Assembly (NCBI GenBank): GCA_016808115.1
Contig: JAEQBH010000882.1
Coordinates: 868,001 to 932,000 of the forward strand
From: Tetrastigma voinierianum
Lineage: Eukaryota; Streptophyta; Magnoliopsida; Vitales; Vitaceae
DNA length: 64,000 nucleotides
Direction: 5' to 3'
Part shown: positions 45,638 to 58,520 of the stretch, in pieces
Layout of the letters: every line of letters begins with the position of its first letter
How positions within the stretch are numbered: position 1 is the stretch's first letter
Program-made: the position numbers and the translations under genes
The notes under the pieces: model-generated
Seen by the model: only the letters and a program-made list of their open reading frames with translations
Database searches by the model: none
What the model was told of the DNA's origin: nothing

Positions 45638-47830
45638 TGTAAAACTCGGGAAAAATTCAAATTTTCTCAATAAGGGTAAAACGATAATTTCGGTTGAAAA
45701 CCGGAAACTTTCTAGATCTCGGATGAGGAAACGAACTTCGTCGTTGAATTTGTCTCGCGAAATCTAGTTATCATGTCGAATTTCGTCGGATTCCTAGATA
45801 GTCGGAATTTCATGTTTTTCGAGGCATCGGGTGTCGGGTGACACATGACAGGACCATGTGGATGCCACATGGTACCCTAGGTGCTGGACACATGGCATGA
45901 TAGCCATGTGTTGGATCAAATTGGGATAAATGGCTCACATTGAGCCATATGTCTGAGGGAAAATAAAGGAAATGAAAAAAATTAAGAAAAATGTAAAGAA
46001 TGACAAATGGAAAGGAGGAAGTGGGAGGTTTGCCCAGAGACCATTTGGTTGATGCAATCTAAAGGAGAAAAAGAAAAGAGAAAATGAAGGAAAAGAAAGA
46101 GAAGAGAAAAAAAAAAAGATATGAGAAAATGAGAGAACAGGAGAAAATGAAAAGGAAATGGAATGGAGAGCAAACAAAGGGGAGGAAAGAAGGAAAGAAA
46201 ACAGGAGAGAAAGGAAAGAAAGAAGTAAACGGAGAGAGAGAGAGAGAAAAAAGGAGATTTTCCGTTTATTTGTCGAACTCGACGGTCGGAGAAGAAGAAA
46301 AGTCGATCCACGCACATGACTCTCACAGCGTGGGTACGAGAAATCTTGGAGTTTCGTCAAGCTTCACAAGGTAGGGAATTTTCTTACTTGGAATATTTTT
46401 AGCCTAAAAGCCATGTAATGGCATAGGTTGTTTTCGAGGCCGTGATAGGCTGTGTGATTTGGTTCAAAGATTTTGAGACTGAATATTGGAAATTTTTTGG
46501 ATTGGTTTCGGGCAGTCCTGGACTGTGTGGGGATTGGTTGTGATCCCGGGACTGAGATCTCTAGGTTTTGTTGTATGTTTTGATGTCATAGTGATTCGAC
46601 GTCAAATGGGGAAAAAAAATTGGTTTATGGCTGTAAGGGACCAAGAGGTGCCCTGTTTTATATGAGTCCGAGATTTGGGTCATTTTGTGTGTTATTGCTA
46701 GAAAAATAAATAACATGTTGTTGTTGATAATGTAAAAATCGTATTATCATATCTTTGTGATACGTATTAACATGGAGTGTGATGAATAGAATTACTGTGT
46801 AGGAAATATGCATTATTTGGTATAAATGTTATGCCAATCTTCTTGTGCATGTAGCATGACATAGTATGAAATGACATGAAGTTGCATTTCATATGCACAC
46901 GGATAATAGATTGAGGTGGGTGTGGGTGCATGAATCTTGATATTGCCAGTCTAGCAGTGAGATGTGTGGTAGTACGAGGAAATGGAATGCGTCTGAAATC
47001 GCGGGGAAGCTGGGTGTATCAAAGCGATAATAAATGTAAATCCGCGTGGTTGGGTGCGACAAGATGGAGTAGATCCCATCGAGTGAAAGACCCAGATTTA
47101 TATCACGGTTAGACATGATCACCGGCGGTGAAAGCCCTTAAAAATTTCGGAAGGCGCATGACGATCCTATGGTGTGACCCTGAAAAAGACGTGGCCCATG
47201 AACAACACTCGAGATTTGATAAAAAAAAATTCAAGAGAATATTGGAGGGTTGTCCAATAGTTTAAGTCATTGGGTGAAACACTAACGATTGGTTTTCACA
47301 CTTGGCATTGCAGGTGTGAGGGAGTTGGTCGAGACTCGGGTTGTGGGCATGAGAAGTCTCATCTCATGCATGACACATGATATTCCATATAGGATTGCAT
47401 TATTTATATGGAATGTGATTGGATGTTTTCATGGTTGCCATTGCATGTGCATTTTAGGTGGGGAGTAGCCTTTGTAGGAGAATTTTTCTACTGGGCATTG
47501 CTCCACACCTCGTTGGCTGAGGCTCTTTCAAGTGCAGGTACCTTTGGGAGAATGATCCAGAACTCAAATTATGAAAAAAGGCAGGAGTGGGGCCTATTTG
47601 TGTGTTTGTAATAATGCGGTTTGAATATCCAGTTAAATTTATGTAAATAATAAGTTTTGTAAAAGCAGTTTCGATTTAGTGCAGATTAGTGTTAATAATT
47701 TTCCAGAATTTCTATTATTAGTACGTGTTGTATAGAGGTAGTGATATTGGAGGAAATGCATGGAAGAAAATTGCTTGTGCAAAGAAAAAAAAAATTCTAA
47801 ATTTTAACCCCCGGGAATTGGGGCGTCACA
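45638..47830 (-). mobile_element. Solo LTR, family A, minus orientation
   Basis: In minus orientation it starts TGTGACGCCCC (47830) and ends GAGTTTTACA (45638). It has the same terminal words and similar interior blocks as the copy at 32817-35195. GTAG flanks both sides (45634-45637 and 47831-47834), a 4-bp match where 5 bp would be expected. There is no coding region. A purine-rich tract at 46040-46260 gives an artefactual Phe/Ser-rich minus-strand frame. Confidence 0.78.
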
Positions 47831-48183
47831 GTAGTAGAAGATAGTTTTCAAAATATTTCATGAACAATTTGGAGTAGCTCGAGTCCTTCACCAGCTTCGG
47901 TCTATATTGGAAATGCGGATTAAGATAATATGCTACAAAAGTGATTTAGAATTAGTATGTGATAAAAGGAAAATAATATGCATTAAAAGTGATTATGATA
48001 TTGCTTAGTTACCTGCTGCATGAAGAGGATGTTTATGGGTTTTATACGATCTACGATGATTTTTTTTGACCCAATCTTTAGCTTTAAGTTCATGTAAATT
48101 TTGCTTCATTACTTGAATCAACTCATACATAAAGACATTGTTGAGACCGATTTCGAGGAATCAAGCAATGAAAAGCTATATAT
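47831..48183 (-). pseudogene. hAT transposase, central fragment
   Basis: The minus strand reads NNVFMYELIQVMKQNLHELK then KTHKHPLHAAG, and after an intron-like or decayed gap AYYLNPHFQYRPKLVKDSSY. The HPLHAA...YYLNP block precedes the dimerisation domain in hAT proteins. It is bounded by the solo LTRs 45638-47830 and 48184-50010. Confidence 0.8.
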
Positions 48184-50015
48184 TGTAAATGCCCCTTCCC
48201 CTAGCCCATAGCAATTGAGGGGATGCCACCTTGGCCCCAGGACTTCTTAGGCGACGATACATTATTAGTGGACCCAATTCAATCATATTTCATGAAGACA
48301 TAAACTTGTAAGACTACCATTGTAGTAGTGTTTAAAATTATGCTCAGCTATTACATTTTGAGTCTCTAGCTACTTGTATTTATACAAGGACCACTATCTC
48401 AAATATTACATTTACATTTATTACAACAAAATCAAGACCTACATGAGAAAAGGACTCCTAATCTTTGTGTTGGCGTAGTGAATCTGAGGATGTCTCACAT
48501 TGACCTCTTGATTACCTATCTGGATGAAACACTGGAATTACTGGCTTGCCAACCATAGTGGGAAACAAACAGCATATGCTGACCTTGCAGTAGTCCTCAA
48601 TTATAGTATGCTTTTAAAATGATTCACACATGCTAGATATCTTCTATATCTACGCTGAATGGCGATAAGAGATTTGGGACAGAGAATGCCAGGTATGTAC
48701 CTTTACTCTGGCTGATGATTTTGTACTTGCATCGAGTTGACTGCTGTTTTCATGTGTTCGTTGGAATTGGAATCGCATCGCCCATAAATGTTTAGCGTAT
48801 GGCCCCGGTAACAATGAATAAAGAGGGACACAACCTGGCCGGTGTCGGAAAAGTGCGGTCTAATCTTAGGAGCCAGAGGTCTTGAAACCTGGAAGCCAAA
48901 CGTGCATATAAATGTGAAGTGTGTGCCTATGCGAAGTGTCGTAGCCCATCACGGAAATGTATGTAACTGAATATAAAGTGCGAGCATGAGAGGTTCTGAA
49001 ACTTGCACCTCTCGGAAGTTAATTCATTCACTATTCGGTTTTAGGCAGATATACCATTATATGTATTATTGAGCTTGTTATATTGTTCTTAATCTGAATT
49101 CTTATATTTATATATCTGTGGCAGTAAGAAGAATGAGAAAAGGCAAGTCTTCCGAGAGGCAAGTTCTGCAAATTATCCTCCTTGGAAATCAGGCAAAGAT
49201 TAATGGTTTCTAAATTGGAGAAAGGAAACAAAAACGGGACTACGGGTTAAAGCTTGTTGCTGGGACACCATGTACTAAGAGCGAGGTAGCCTTCTAGGGT
49301 GAGGCATAAATTTTCAATTTTGGGGCTTCGGGTTCACCTAGACATAAAGACCTTCGCCTAGGCGGAGACGGTTGGGCAGGAAACAAAAATGGGCATTTCT
49401 GCCCAATTCCACCATAAAATTTTCAACCAAAACAAAGCAAACTCAAAACCAATCACAAAACTAACTTAAACCAACCAAAAACACCATTATAATGAGAGTT
49501 AGGGTTTTCCTAACCCACACATAACCAAAGAAGGTGGTTGGAGAATTTCCTAGCCAACAAATGGGAGAATTCCATACCTTGATTTCTTGAACTTCTCAAC
49601 CGAGCTTCGTTTTCTTCCTTTTTCTTAATCAAGTAGAACTCCAAAGCAATTGAAGAGAAGGCAACCCAAAATTTGGTTCTTCCCTCCCACAACTCATATA
49701 CTTACAAGTCTCACCACAAGCAAAATGAGAAATATCCTTCTCTGCCCATTTGTTCTTTTAATGAATTTTGGCTCATTTTTCCCATTTGCTATTTAGACCT
49801 TCTTCTTCAATATATTTGCACATCTAACTTATCAAAATTCTATTTTAACATATAATATTCTTATCTAATGTCATTTGAGTCCTTAATTTGTTAATTACCA
49901 TTTTAACATTTTTCACACTTAGCACTTAAATTTCCGAAAAATACAAATTTAACTTATATTATACCCTAAACATGTCATAAAACTATTAGGGTATAATTTG
50001 TGGTGTTACATATAT
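48179..50015 (-). mobile_element. Solo LTR, family B (TGTAACACC), TSD TATAT
   Basis: In minus orientation the element (48184-50010) starts TGTAACACCACAAATTATAC and ends GGGGCATTTACA. TATAT lies at 48179-48183 and 50011-50015. The first 150 bp match the family-B starts at 61894 and 63702. It has no coding capacity. It splits the hAT transposase within the LYxVLRLxD region before the YELI motif. Confidence 0.85.
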
Positions 50016-51501
50016 AGTTCCTCATAGATTGACACTGGGTTAGAGACCTTCTCCCAATATGCATGATTAAACATGAGTTTTCAAACCGCCTCGTGCTGGT
50101 TTGTCGACTAAACGTGAGAGCTCATTCATCATTAATAAATATCTTCTTCAAATCAGTCATATTGTCTAAAAGACTTGCTAGGGTGATGTAATTTGTCGCA
50201 AATCTTATTGCCCCTGGATGCATAATATCTCCACCACAAACCTTTATCATTTTTGGAAGCAACTTGATATGATTGTAGAATAAGTTAGTGATCCTTTTGA
50301 GTACTATTGGTAGTAAGTTCAAACTTACTTTCTCTTTTAATATCTTCAAACATAGAGGTTGATACAATGTGTTGCACATGAGTCCAATATCGCAGTGCTG
50401 GTTCTTTCATTAGCTTAGATTTGACTACGAAATCTTGATCCATTGTTTATAACAATTTGCACAACATTTGCTTCACAAACTTCCTTTATCATGTCCTTCA
50501 ACGAACCATAAATGTATTTGTTGTCTTTGATATTCTTTGATTGTAGATGAAGTTGGTGATCTTTCGTGCATTGGTAATCAAGTTCAAAACACTTTCTCTT
50601 TTACGAATATCTTCAAACATAGGGTCGATGCAATGTGCTGCACATAGAGTCCAATATAAATTGTAGTTCTTCATTAACAATTTTCCAACTTCACAAATGC
50701 TGATCCATTGTCTGTAACAATTTCCACAACATTTGCTTCACCAACTTCCTTTATCACATCCTTCAACAAACCATAAATATATTTGTTGTCTTTGATATTC
50801 TTTGATGCATCAACAGACTTAAGAAAAATTGTACTTTCTTTACAATATACCATGAAATTAATGATGCTTAATTTTGTGGGACCGGTCCATCCATCACACA
50901 TAATTGTGCACCTATAAGTCTTCCATTTCTCCCTTTGGAATTCATAATCTTAATGTCTTTATCTTCCGTATCAAATATTTGTTTTTTGATTTCATATGGA
51001 GAGAGTGACTCTCCTGATACCAAATGCTGTAAGTTAAAGTAAATAAGTATATGGTTTTGCAACTATAATAGCAAAGAATAATAATGTTATTAGAAATTGG
51101 CTTGATTTTCACATACCAGCTTGTTGTGCACCAAAAATCATGTTTTTGAAGTGGTGAGAGACTACTTTGTGAGGCGCAACACTCTCATATATGAAGAATT
51201 TACTGATTAATCGGCCTATCGTTTCTTTGATTGCACCTCATTTAAAAATATTTTTAATACTCTTTTGTCTTGCTGCCGAAGATTTGTATAATGGAGTAAG
51301 AAGTGGTGATGAATCCGATTGTCTCACACTTTGAGATCTTTGCATGCGCCTTACTGGATCAGTTGGATGTGATTGTGAAAGCTCACGTATTGCAATTATA
51401 TATATTAGAAATGTTTGTAAAATCCATACTATAATAATGAATTTGAGTTGGGTACGATTTTCTTTGCCTCTCATAAACCCTTCTTCTTTTGTCGATTCCA
51501 T
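50011..51501 (-). pseudogene. hAT transposase, N-terminal and catalytic part
   Basis: From the right, the minus strand reads RRMQRSQSVRQSDSSPLLTP, LYKSSAARQKSIKNIFK, FFIYESVAPHKVVSHHFKNM and SLSPYEIKKQIFDTED. Next is the DUF659 core: MCDGWTGPTKLSIINFMVYC, KSVDASKNIKDNKYIYGLLK and VEIVTDNGSAF, with the Asp of CDGWT and the Asp of TDNGS as the expected catalytic positions. Then CAAHCIDPMFEDI, YNHIKLLPKMIKVCGGDI and ATNYITLASLLDNMTDLKKI follow. A 266-bp tandem duplication and several stops and shifts inactivate it. Confidence 0.88.
50290..50822 (-). repeat. 266-bp tandem duplication inside the hAT transposase
   Basis: ATCTTCAAACATAG occurs at about 50342 and 50609, and TTTGTTGTCTTTGATATTC at 50517 and 50782, giving offsets of 265-267 bp. 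Both copies carry the TDNGSAF-to-AAHCI coding region. They have diverged by several substitutions. Confidence 0.8.
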
Positions 51502-51514
51502 TAATTATAATATT

Positions 51515-52262
51515 TCATATTCATAATCTTAATCTAAATATAAAGTTACATTAATTATCATAAGTTAAAGAAAATGTGTTTTTACATTAATTAACAATTT
51601 TAGTATAAATTCCATATTTGTAATCATAATCTAAATCTAAAGTTATATTAATTTATCTAAATATACATAATATATGTTCATATTTCATACATTAATTAAC
51701 AAATTTTTATATTCATATTCATAATCTCCAATCTAAATATAAAGTTATATTAATTATCATAAGTTAAATAAAATGTGTTTTTACATTAATTAACAATTTA
51801 TTATATTTCATGTTCATAATCATTATCTAAATCTAAAGTTATATTAAATATCTAAATATTCATAATATATGTTCATATTTCATACATTAATTAATAAATT
51901 TTTATATTTCATATTCATAATCTCAATCTAAATATAAAGTTACATTAATTATCATAAGTTAAAGAAAATGTGTTTTTACATTAATTAACAATTTATTATA
52001 TTTCATATTCATAATCATAATCAAAATCTAAAGTTATATTAAATATCTAAATATACATAATATATGTTCATATTCCGTACATTAATTAACAAATTTTTAT
52101 ATTTTATATTTATAATCTCAATCTAAATATAAAGTTATATTAATTATCATAAGTTAAAGAAAATGTGTTTTTACATTAATTAACAATAAATATACATAAT
52201 ATATGTTCATATTTCATATTCATAATCTTAATCTAAATATAAACTTAAATTAAATATTAATC
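51515..52262. repeat. About 196-bp AT-rich tandem array upstream of the hAT coding region
   Basis: AAGTTAAAGAAAATGTGTTT recurs at 51562, 51761, 51956 and 52151 (spacings 199, 195, 195). About 3.8 units are present. Sub-blocks such as TACATTAATTAACAA are repeated again within each unit. It lies in the presumed 5' leader or first intron of the transposase. Confidence 0.85.
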
Positions 52263-52650
52263 TAAATATAAACTTAAATTAATTACTAAATTGCAAATGT
52301 AAAAAAAAATTAATTAACATGGAAACATACCTTAAATTGCACAAATGATGTATTGAATGGAATACTTGAATACCAAGAATTGACCAAAAAATTCTTCTCC
52401 AAGACTTTCACAAATCAAGAATTGTTTGAAAAAGATCAATAAGAATAGATGAGTTTGATATGAAAAACTAGTGATTTTAGGGCTATTTATAGAATTTTGG
52501 AGTCAAACTAGCCATTTTTTTTTGGTTAAAAACCATTTAAAAATGAATTTTGGTAGTTGGATTTGATTTTGAATCAAATTTGACCGTTAGATCTTGATCT
52601 AGCCGTTAGAAATCATTTATGGCCATTAGATCTTGACCTAGGGTTTGAGT
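52263..52650 (-). other. 5' part of the hAT element upstream of the transposase
   Basis: This is AT-rich non-coding DNA with CCGTTAGATCTTGA repeated at 52582 and 52624 (as CATTAGATCTTGA). No coding motif is visible. It ends at the large LTR-like insertion. Confidence 0.4.
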
Positions 52651-54033
52651 ATGTGAAGTTCTAAACCACCATTACAAGATGAATATGGAATGGTTTTGAT
52701 GTGTGTATTGAGTATTGAGTTGGTTTGGGTAGAAATATATGGAAAAATGGGAGAAAAACATACGTTCCCGGGCATTTTCGAGGAGTTGAGCGCGGTACCA
52801 AACAGAGTGGTGCCGGTACCATAAGTGTTACAGTCAGGCGATGCAGTCAGAAAGTCGATCTGCGGTCTGATGTTTTGTTTTGGACCAACGTTAGTATTTT
52901 AGCCATAACTTGGGCATTTCTTATCCGATTTGAGTGGTTTAAGTGGTTTGTTAAAGCTGAAACGAGGAAACGAATCTCCACGAAATGATACCTTTAAATT
53001 CGAACTCTATTTGGCTGAAATTTACTCAAGTGGGGTATGTTCAAGACAATTTACAGTTCGGTTTGAACATAGAGTAGTCCCGGTTGTTTAGGACATATCT
53101 TGAGTTTCGGTGCTCCGATTTGGGTGATTCCAGTTGGAGAAGAACCCTTAGCACCTTAGCTTCAAAAGAGTACAAAGAACCAATGTCAGGTATGGAGTTA
53201 AGACCCTTGAAAATGAGTATTTCAAACTGTCCCTAGTGTAATATGGGCAAAATGACTAGTTTGGCATGAAAATGCCATAACTTGAGTTTGGATGATTCAA
53301 TTGGAATGATTCCAATTTCTAAGTAAAGTAGATTCATAGAGGAACAAGAATACATGAATGATGTGTGAATACATAGGTGTCATACTGTACAAGTATATGA
53401 AATGCCATATGTAATAGGCATGAAACAGGAAAAATATAGGAAATGCAATATGTATAGATGTGTCATGAAACATGAATATGATATGAAACATGAACATGAA
53501 TATGAAAGGAAATATGTCATGAACACATAATGTGGGTAAGAATGCCCTAATTATTCTGTATGATAAAAATAGATTATATATATTATTATCACATATAATT
53601 GTAAGAGCTTGTCTAAAGCCGGAAATATGGAATGACCGCGACACCTCTGATACGTGGGAAGGCTGGTATAATTACTTGATTACTCTCACGATTAGTCTGT
53701 GACACTCTCTGGCGTGCCCGGCACGGTGGTACTTCGGTACTCTCTGATTAGTCTTGACGACCTCTCTGTGAGTCTTTGGCACTCTGCTTTGTGCTTCTGA
53801 CCTCGATCTTATCTTTGTGCAACCGGGTACTTATTGTGTTGTGTCCTACTCGTTCCGTATTACTGGTTTAGGCAATCCAACAGTTATATGATAAGACTCT
53901 GAATAAAGAATAAGAGTAAAAGTAAAGATATAGTAAAGATCTGAATGTACTGCAGATCTTATACGTATCTGTATGTGATGCACTGCGGTCTTGGGTATCC
54001 AAGTAATACAAAGTATAAGATCCAGAATCTGAG

Positions 54034-57000
54034 TATATTGTCACGATTCCGGCTGACCCGATTGGGCGGATCCGAACCGAGTTTAGGGTGCGATACCGCT
54101 ATCTATTGGGACTCTTTACCTGATTTTTTTTTTTTTTAAAACCGGGCGAATTTTGTGGGTATGGCCCACATCTTATAACATAATCAAAATATCATATACA
54201 TATCGAAAAGAACTACAGCGGGTGGTGTCCATCAAAATCTATACACATTTACCGAGTCCCATTTACAAATACAAAACTGTACTTTTACATTTACAAATCA
54301 GAGCACGGAACCTACATGTAGTGAACCCTTACAAGTGTGTTGGCCCAGCAGTATACGGAAGTCTTCAGATGTCTTCTCCTGTACCTACACGGATTAAAAA
54401 CTCGTGCTAAGCTTTACGCTTAGTGGGAAACATATGTCTTATGCATATACACATTTAAAGCATAAAACAATAACAAATATCAGAATTTTCATGCATTCAT
54501 ATAATGAACTTATACAATTACTTAAGCTTATAACAAACATATGCTTATTCGGATCTCCCATCGGAGTTACATAGCTTATTACCCGTACTTACTACAAAGC
54601 TTATACTGGTACTTCTTATCTTATACTTGCTCAAAACTTACACTTATAGCAGATTTATTCTTATTCGAAACTTATACTTATAGCTTGCAGATCCTATATT
54701 TATAACAGACTTATTCTTATTCGAAACTTATACTTATAACATCCTTATACTTACTCAGAACTGAAACTTATGGTAGACTTATTCTTATTCCTATCTCCCG
54801 TAGGACACATATTTATACTTATCTCCTATAAGGCACATACTGATACTTATCTCCCGTAAAACATATATTTATACTTATCTCCCGTAGGACACATACTTAT
54901 TCAGATTCCTCTTATACGGTACTGAACTTATACTTATACTTAGACGGAGGTACTTATCAGTGCTCATCCTCACATCTATCGATGCCCAGCTGGATCTCGA
55001 AAGCGAAGACTACAGGCATATGCTTATACGAGCTTATGCTTATTCAAGATACTTGCACGTGATGGTACTTATATCTATCTCAGATTTCCCGGAGGAGTTC
55101 ACAGAACTTATGCTATTACAGAGGTACCATTGGTACTACAAGGCTCATACTTATACCATAGAGCTTATGCTTATACGACGGGTTACACTTGTTGGTACTC
55201 GTAGGTACTCACGAGAGATATTCACGGGCGATATATTGGTATTAGGAACTTGTGCTTATACGAGTACTTCGTAGAAGTACTACTTATTCAAATGTCCCCG
55301 AGATCACGTACTTATACTTTATATCGAACATAATTAATTAAAAAGTACCCGTCGGTTTTCTTGACTTATACGTGATGCGGGGGGTACTCCGCGGTACTAC
55401 TGAGTTTATCCTTGTCGGATACATAGCGGGAGTTAACCATAGGTACTATAGAAATTAATCAGATATAGAGGTACCCGTAGGTACCACAGAACTTATATTT
55501 ATTCTTGTATATCAGATCTTATTCTTGTATTTGGACTTATGCGTACAAAAGTACCCGTGGGTACTACATATTCGTGCTCTGGTACCCGTAAGTAATACTG
55601 GACTTATACTTATGTGCCGATACGGGAAGTACGAAATTGGGTACTATAGGATTTTGCTTATACAAAGTGCCGCGGTGCTCTGAGGAGCAAATACGGGGTG
55701 CAGTGGGTTACTCACGGAACATATATAGGGTACCGTAGGTGCAGCGGATCTTTCTGCAAGTATTCGTTTAACATTCTTTATTCGTTATTCGAGAATGCTT
55801 ATCATATAAGCGTGGATTGCCTAGACCAGCAATGCGGAATTAAGGTAGGACACAACCTGATAAGCCACCGAAGGTGCGATCTTGTCTTGAGGTCTTTATG
55901 ACCTCAAGCGAGGGTGCCAAAGCACTAGCAGAAAGTGTCGTCGCACTAATCGGAGTACCCGAGTACTAATGTGCGGCTGCGATCAGAGTATGTGCACTAA
56001 TCAGAGTACCGAAGTACTAATGTGCCGAAGCACGATCAGAGAGTGCCGTCGCACTAATCAGAGAGTACCGAAGTACTATACGTGCCTGCCCACGTAACAT
56101 AGGTGCCATGTCATTCAATAACTGGTCTTAGACAATTTTACAATTATTCTAGTTCAGTAACTTACTATCTTATAATAGGGGCCTTCTTAGCCACATTATG
56201 TTTTTATGACATATTGCCCTTTTCATGTGTTCGTTTCGTATTCCGTATTTCAATTCGTTTTCATGTTTCACATCGAATTTATGTTTTCATGAACATATTT
56301 ATACATATTGCATTTCCTAACCTTGTATTTCATTACCTCTTACATAACAGATTTCATATACTTATACTTATACAGGAATACTTATGTATTCACACATCAT
56401 TCATATATTCTTGTTCCTCTATGAATCAAATTTACTTTGAAATTGGAATCATTCAAATCGGATCATCCAAACTCAAGTTATGGCATTTTCATGCCAACTA
56501 GTCAGTTTGCCGATTTTACCCGAGGGACAGTTTGAAATATTCATTTTCCAGTGCCTTGTCTCCATAGTTAACACTGGTTCTTTGTACTCCTTTAAAGCTA
56601 AGGTGCTAAGGGTTCTCCTCCAACTGGAGTCACCCAAATCGGAGCATCGAAACTCAAGATACGTCGAAACAATCCGGACTACTCTGTGATTCAAAACTGA
56701 TGAAGGAATTGGCTTGCACATAGCCTCACTTGGAGTGGATTTATGGGCCACTTAGAGTCAGAATTTGAAGATTCCTATTCGAGGATGTTTGTTTTCCTTG
56801 AAGTCTATTTTAATTATCCACTTGAATCACTCAAATCGGATAAGAAATGAGAAAGTTATGGCTAAAATACGAAAACTGGTCGAAATAGGAAAACAGAGCA
56901 TTACATGTACCGGTACACCCCTGACCTGTACCGGTACATGTTGACCCTAAATGACCTGAACCTAACGTATCTTAGGTACATGTTCAAGGTCATCACGGTA

Positions 57001-57924
57001 CATGTTCAAGGTGTGCCGGTACATGTCTGAATACCCGAATGTGTGTTTTTCACCCATTTTTCCATATTTTGCTACCCAATCAACTCTATACTCTCTATAC
57101 ACTTCAAAACCACTCCAACTTCATCTTGTAATCTCAATTTTACTCAATTCATCTTTCATTACATATCTTTCTTCAAAACTTTTCCATGAATTTCTTCCAA
57201 AACCATTCTAATATAGGTCATAACTCATACAAACCAAACATATGATGATTAGTTAGGGTTTATTCTAAACCACAACTTCAAATTACTGTTAACCATGAAT
57301 CCAACCTAAAAGGAGGATTTTATAATCATCTTGTACCTTTTAGAGTTTTACCAACCCTAATTTCAATACATCTTTGGTTAGGATGAAATCCTAACAAACC
57401 CTAGGTTTAAGGCAAGATAATAACCATACAAAACCAAAGATCCATAACAAATCTCATAGAATCCCTAATCAAGGTTAGTTTCCATACCTTTTTGGCCTTC
57501 CTTTCCTCTTCTCTTCTCTTCTTCTTCTCTTCCTCTTCCTCTTCTTCTCTCCTTCTCCCATCCGTTTTTGAGCTCTCCTCCAAAATGGAGACCAATTTTG
57601 GTCTTTAAATCAAAAATCTCTTAGGCCTTGTTTGGCTCTCAAAAACCCATTTTGGGTTGAGTTTCTTTATTTGCTTTTTGATCCTCGACTTCCATTAAAT
57701 TACACTTATAATTCTGTTATTTATACTTTGCTTTATAGTCTTATCAAATTATGACTTTTAAACCCTTTTTACAAATTACACTTTTATCCTTATAACTTGT
57801 AAAATTTCAGGTCTCTCGTTTTCCATGTTTCGCATTTAACACGAAACATTCAAATTGTCTTACAAAATACGAGGAAATATGTCGAAAGCTACTTGAGTAC
57901 ATTTGGAGATTTATTCACATATAT
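54034..57924 (+). mobile_element. LTR-like element, family C, plus orientation, TSD TATAT
   Basis: The insertion spans 54039-57919, starts TGTCACGATTCCGGCTGACC and ends GGAGATTTATTCACA. TATAT flanks it at 54034-54038 and 57920-57924. There is no gag or pol, so it is a very long solo LTR or a deleted non-autonomous element. It has a tandem-rich CTTATACTTA region (54.4-55.7 kb) and a GC-richer block of ACTAATCAGAGTACC repeats (55.93-56.09 kb). It lies inside an opposite-oriented copy of its own family. Confidence 0.75.
54400..55690. repeat. CTTATACTTA-type degenerate repeats
   Basis: ACTTATACTTAT and ATCTCCCGTAGGACACATA words recur throughout, with unit spacings of roughly 20-40 bp, degenerating to the right. 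The reverse-complement equivalent lies at 57955-58520. Confidence 0.7.
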
Positions 57925-57954
57925 AACAAAATTAATACAAATTATAAAATCGAG

Positions 57955-58520
57955 TAATACAAGTATAAGATCAAATACAAGAATAAGCTTCGTAATACAA
58001 GTATAAGATCCTTAAGACAAGTATATGCTCCGTAATACAAGTATAAGATCCGTAAGACAAGTATATGCTCCGTAATGCAAGTATAAGATCCGAAGTATAA
58101 GAATAAGCTCCGTAATACAAGTATAAGATCCGTAAGACAAGGATATGTTCTGTAGTACAAGTATAAGATCCGTAAGACAAGGATATGCTCCGTAGTACAA
58201 GTATAAGATACGAAGTACAAGTATAAGTTTTGCAGTACCTACGGGTACCTCAGTAAAGGTCTAAGCTCTGTAACTCCTACGAGAGATCTGGATAAGTATC
58301 AGTTTGACAGAAGTTCAAGTAGATGTCCTTTGGGAGATCTGAATAATTATAAGTCCGCGACAAGTATAAGTATAAGTCCAATATATATGTCCTTTGGGAG
58401 ATCTTAATAATTATAAGTCCGCGACAAGTATAAGTATAAGTCCGATATATATGTCCTTTGGGAGATCTGAATAATTATAAGTCCTAGACAAGTATAAGAA
58501 TAAGTTTGATATATATGTCC
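57955..58520. repeat. 20/40-bp and 65-bp tandem repeats in the family C minus copy
   Basis: AAGTATAAGATCCGTAAGAC recurs at about 40-bp intervals (57961, 57999, 58039, 58079 and on) with a 20-bp half-period, up to 58230. From 58320 to 58520 a block of about 65 bp (TGTCCTTTGGGAGATCT and ATTATAAGTCC) is repeated three times. Three overlapping minus-strand frames here are by-products of the repeat. Confidence 0.85.

Noticed and set aside
45935..46360. 141-codon Phe/Ser/Leu-rich minus-strand frame and overlapping frames
   Set aside because: It is produced by a purine-rich low-complexity tract inside the solo LTR at 45638-47830.
57942..58220. Three overlapping minus-strand frames rich in Tyr, Leu and Ser
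   Set aside because: They translate the 20/40-bp tandem repeat in different frames.
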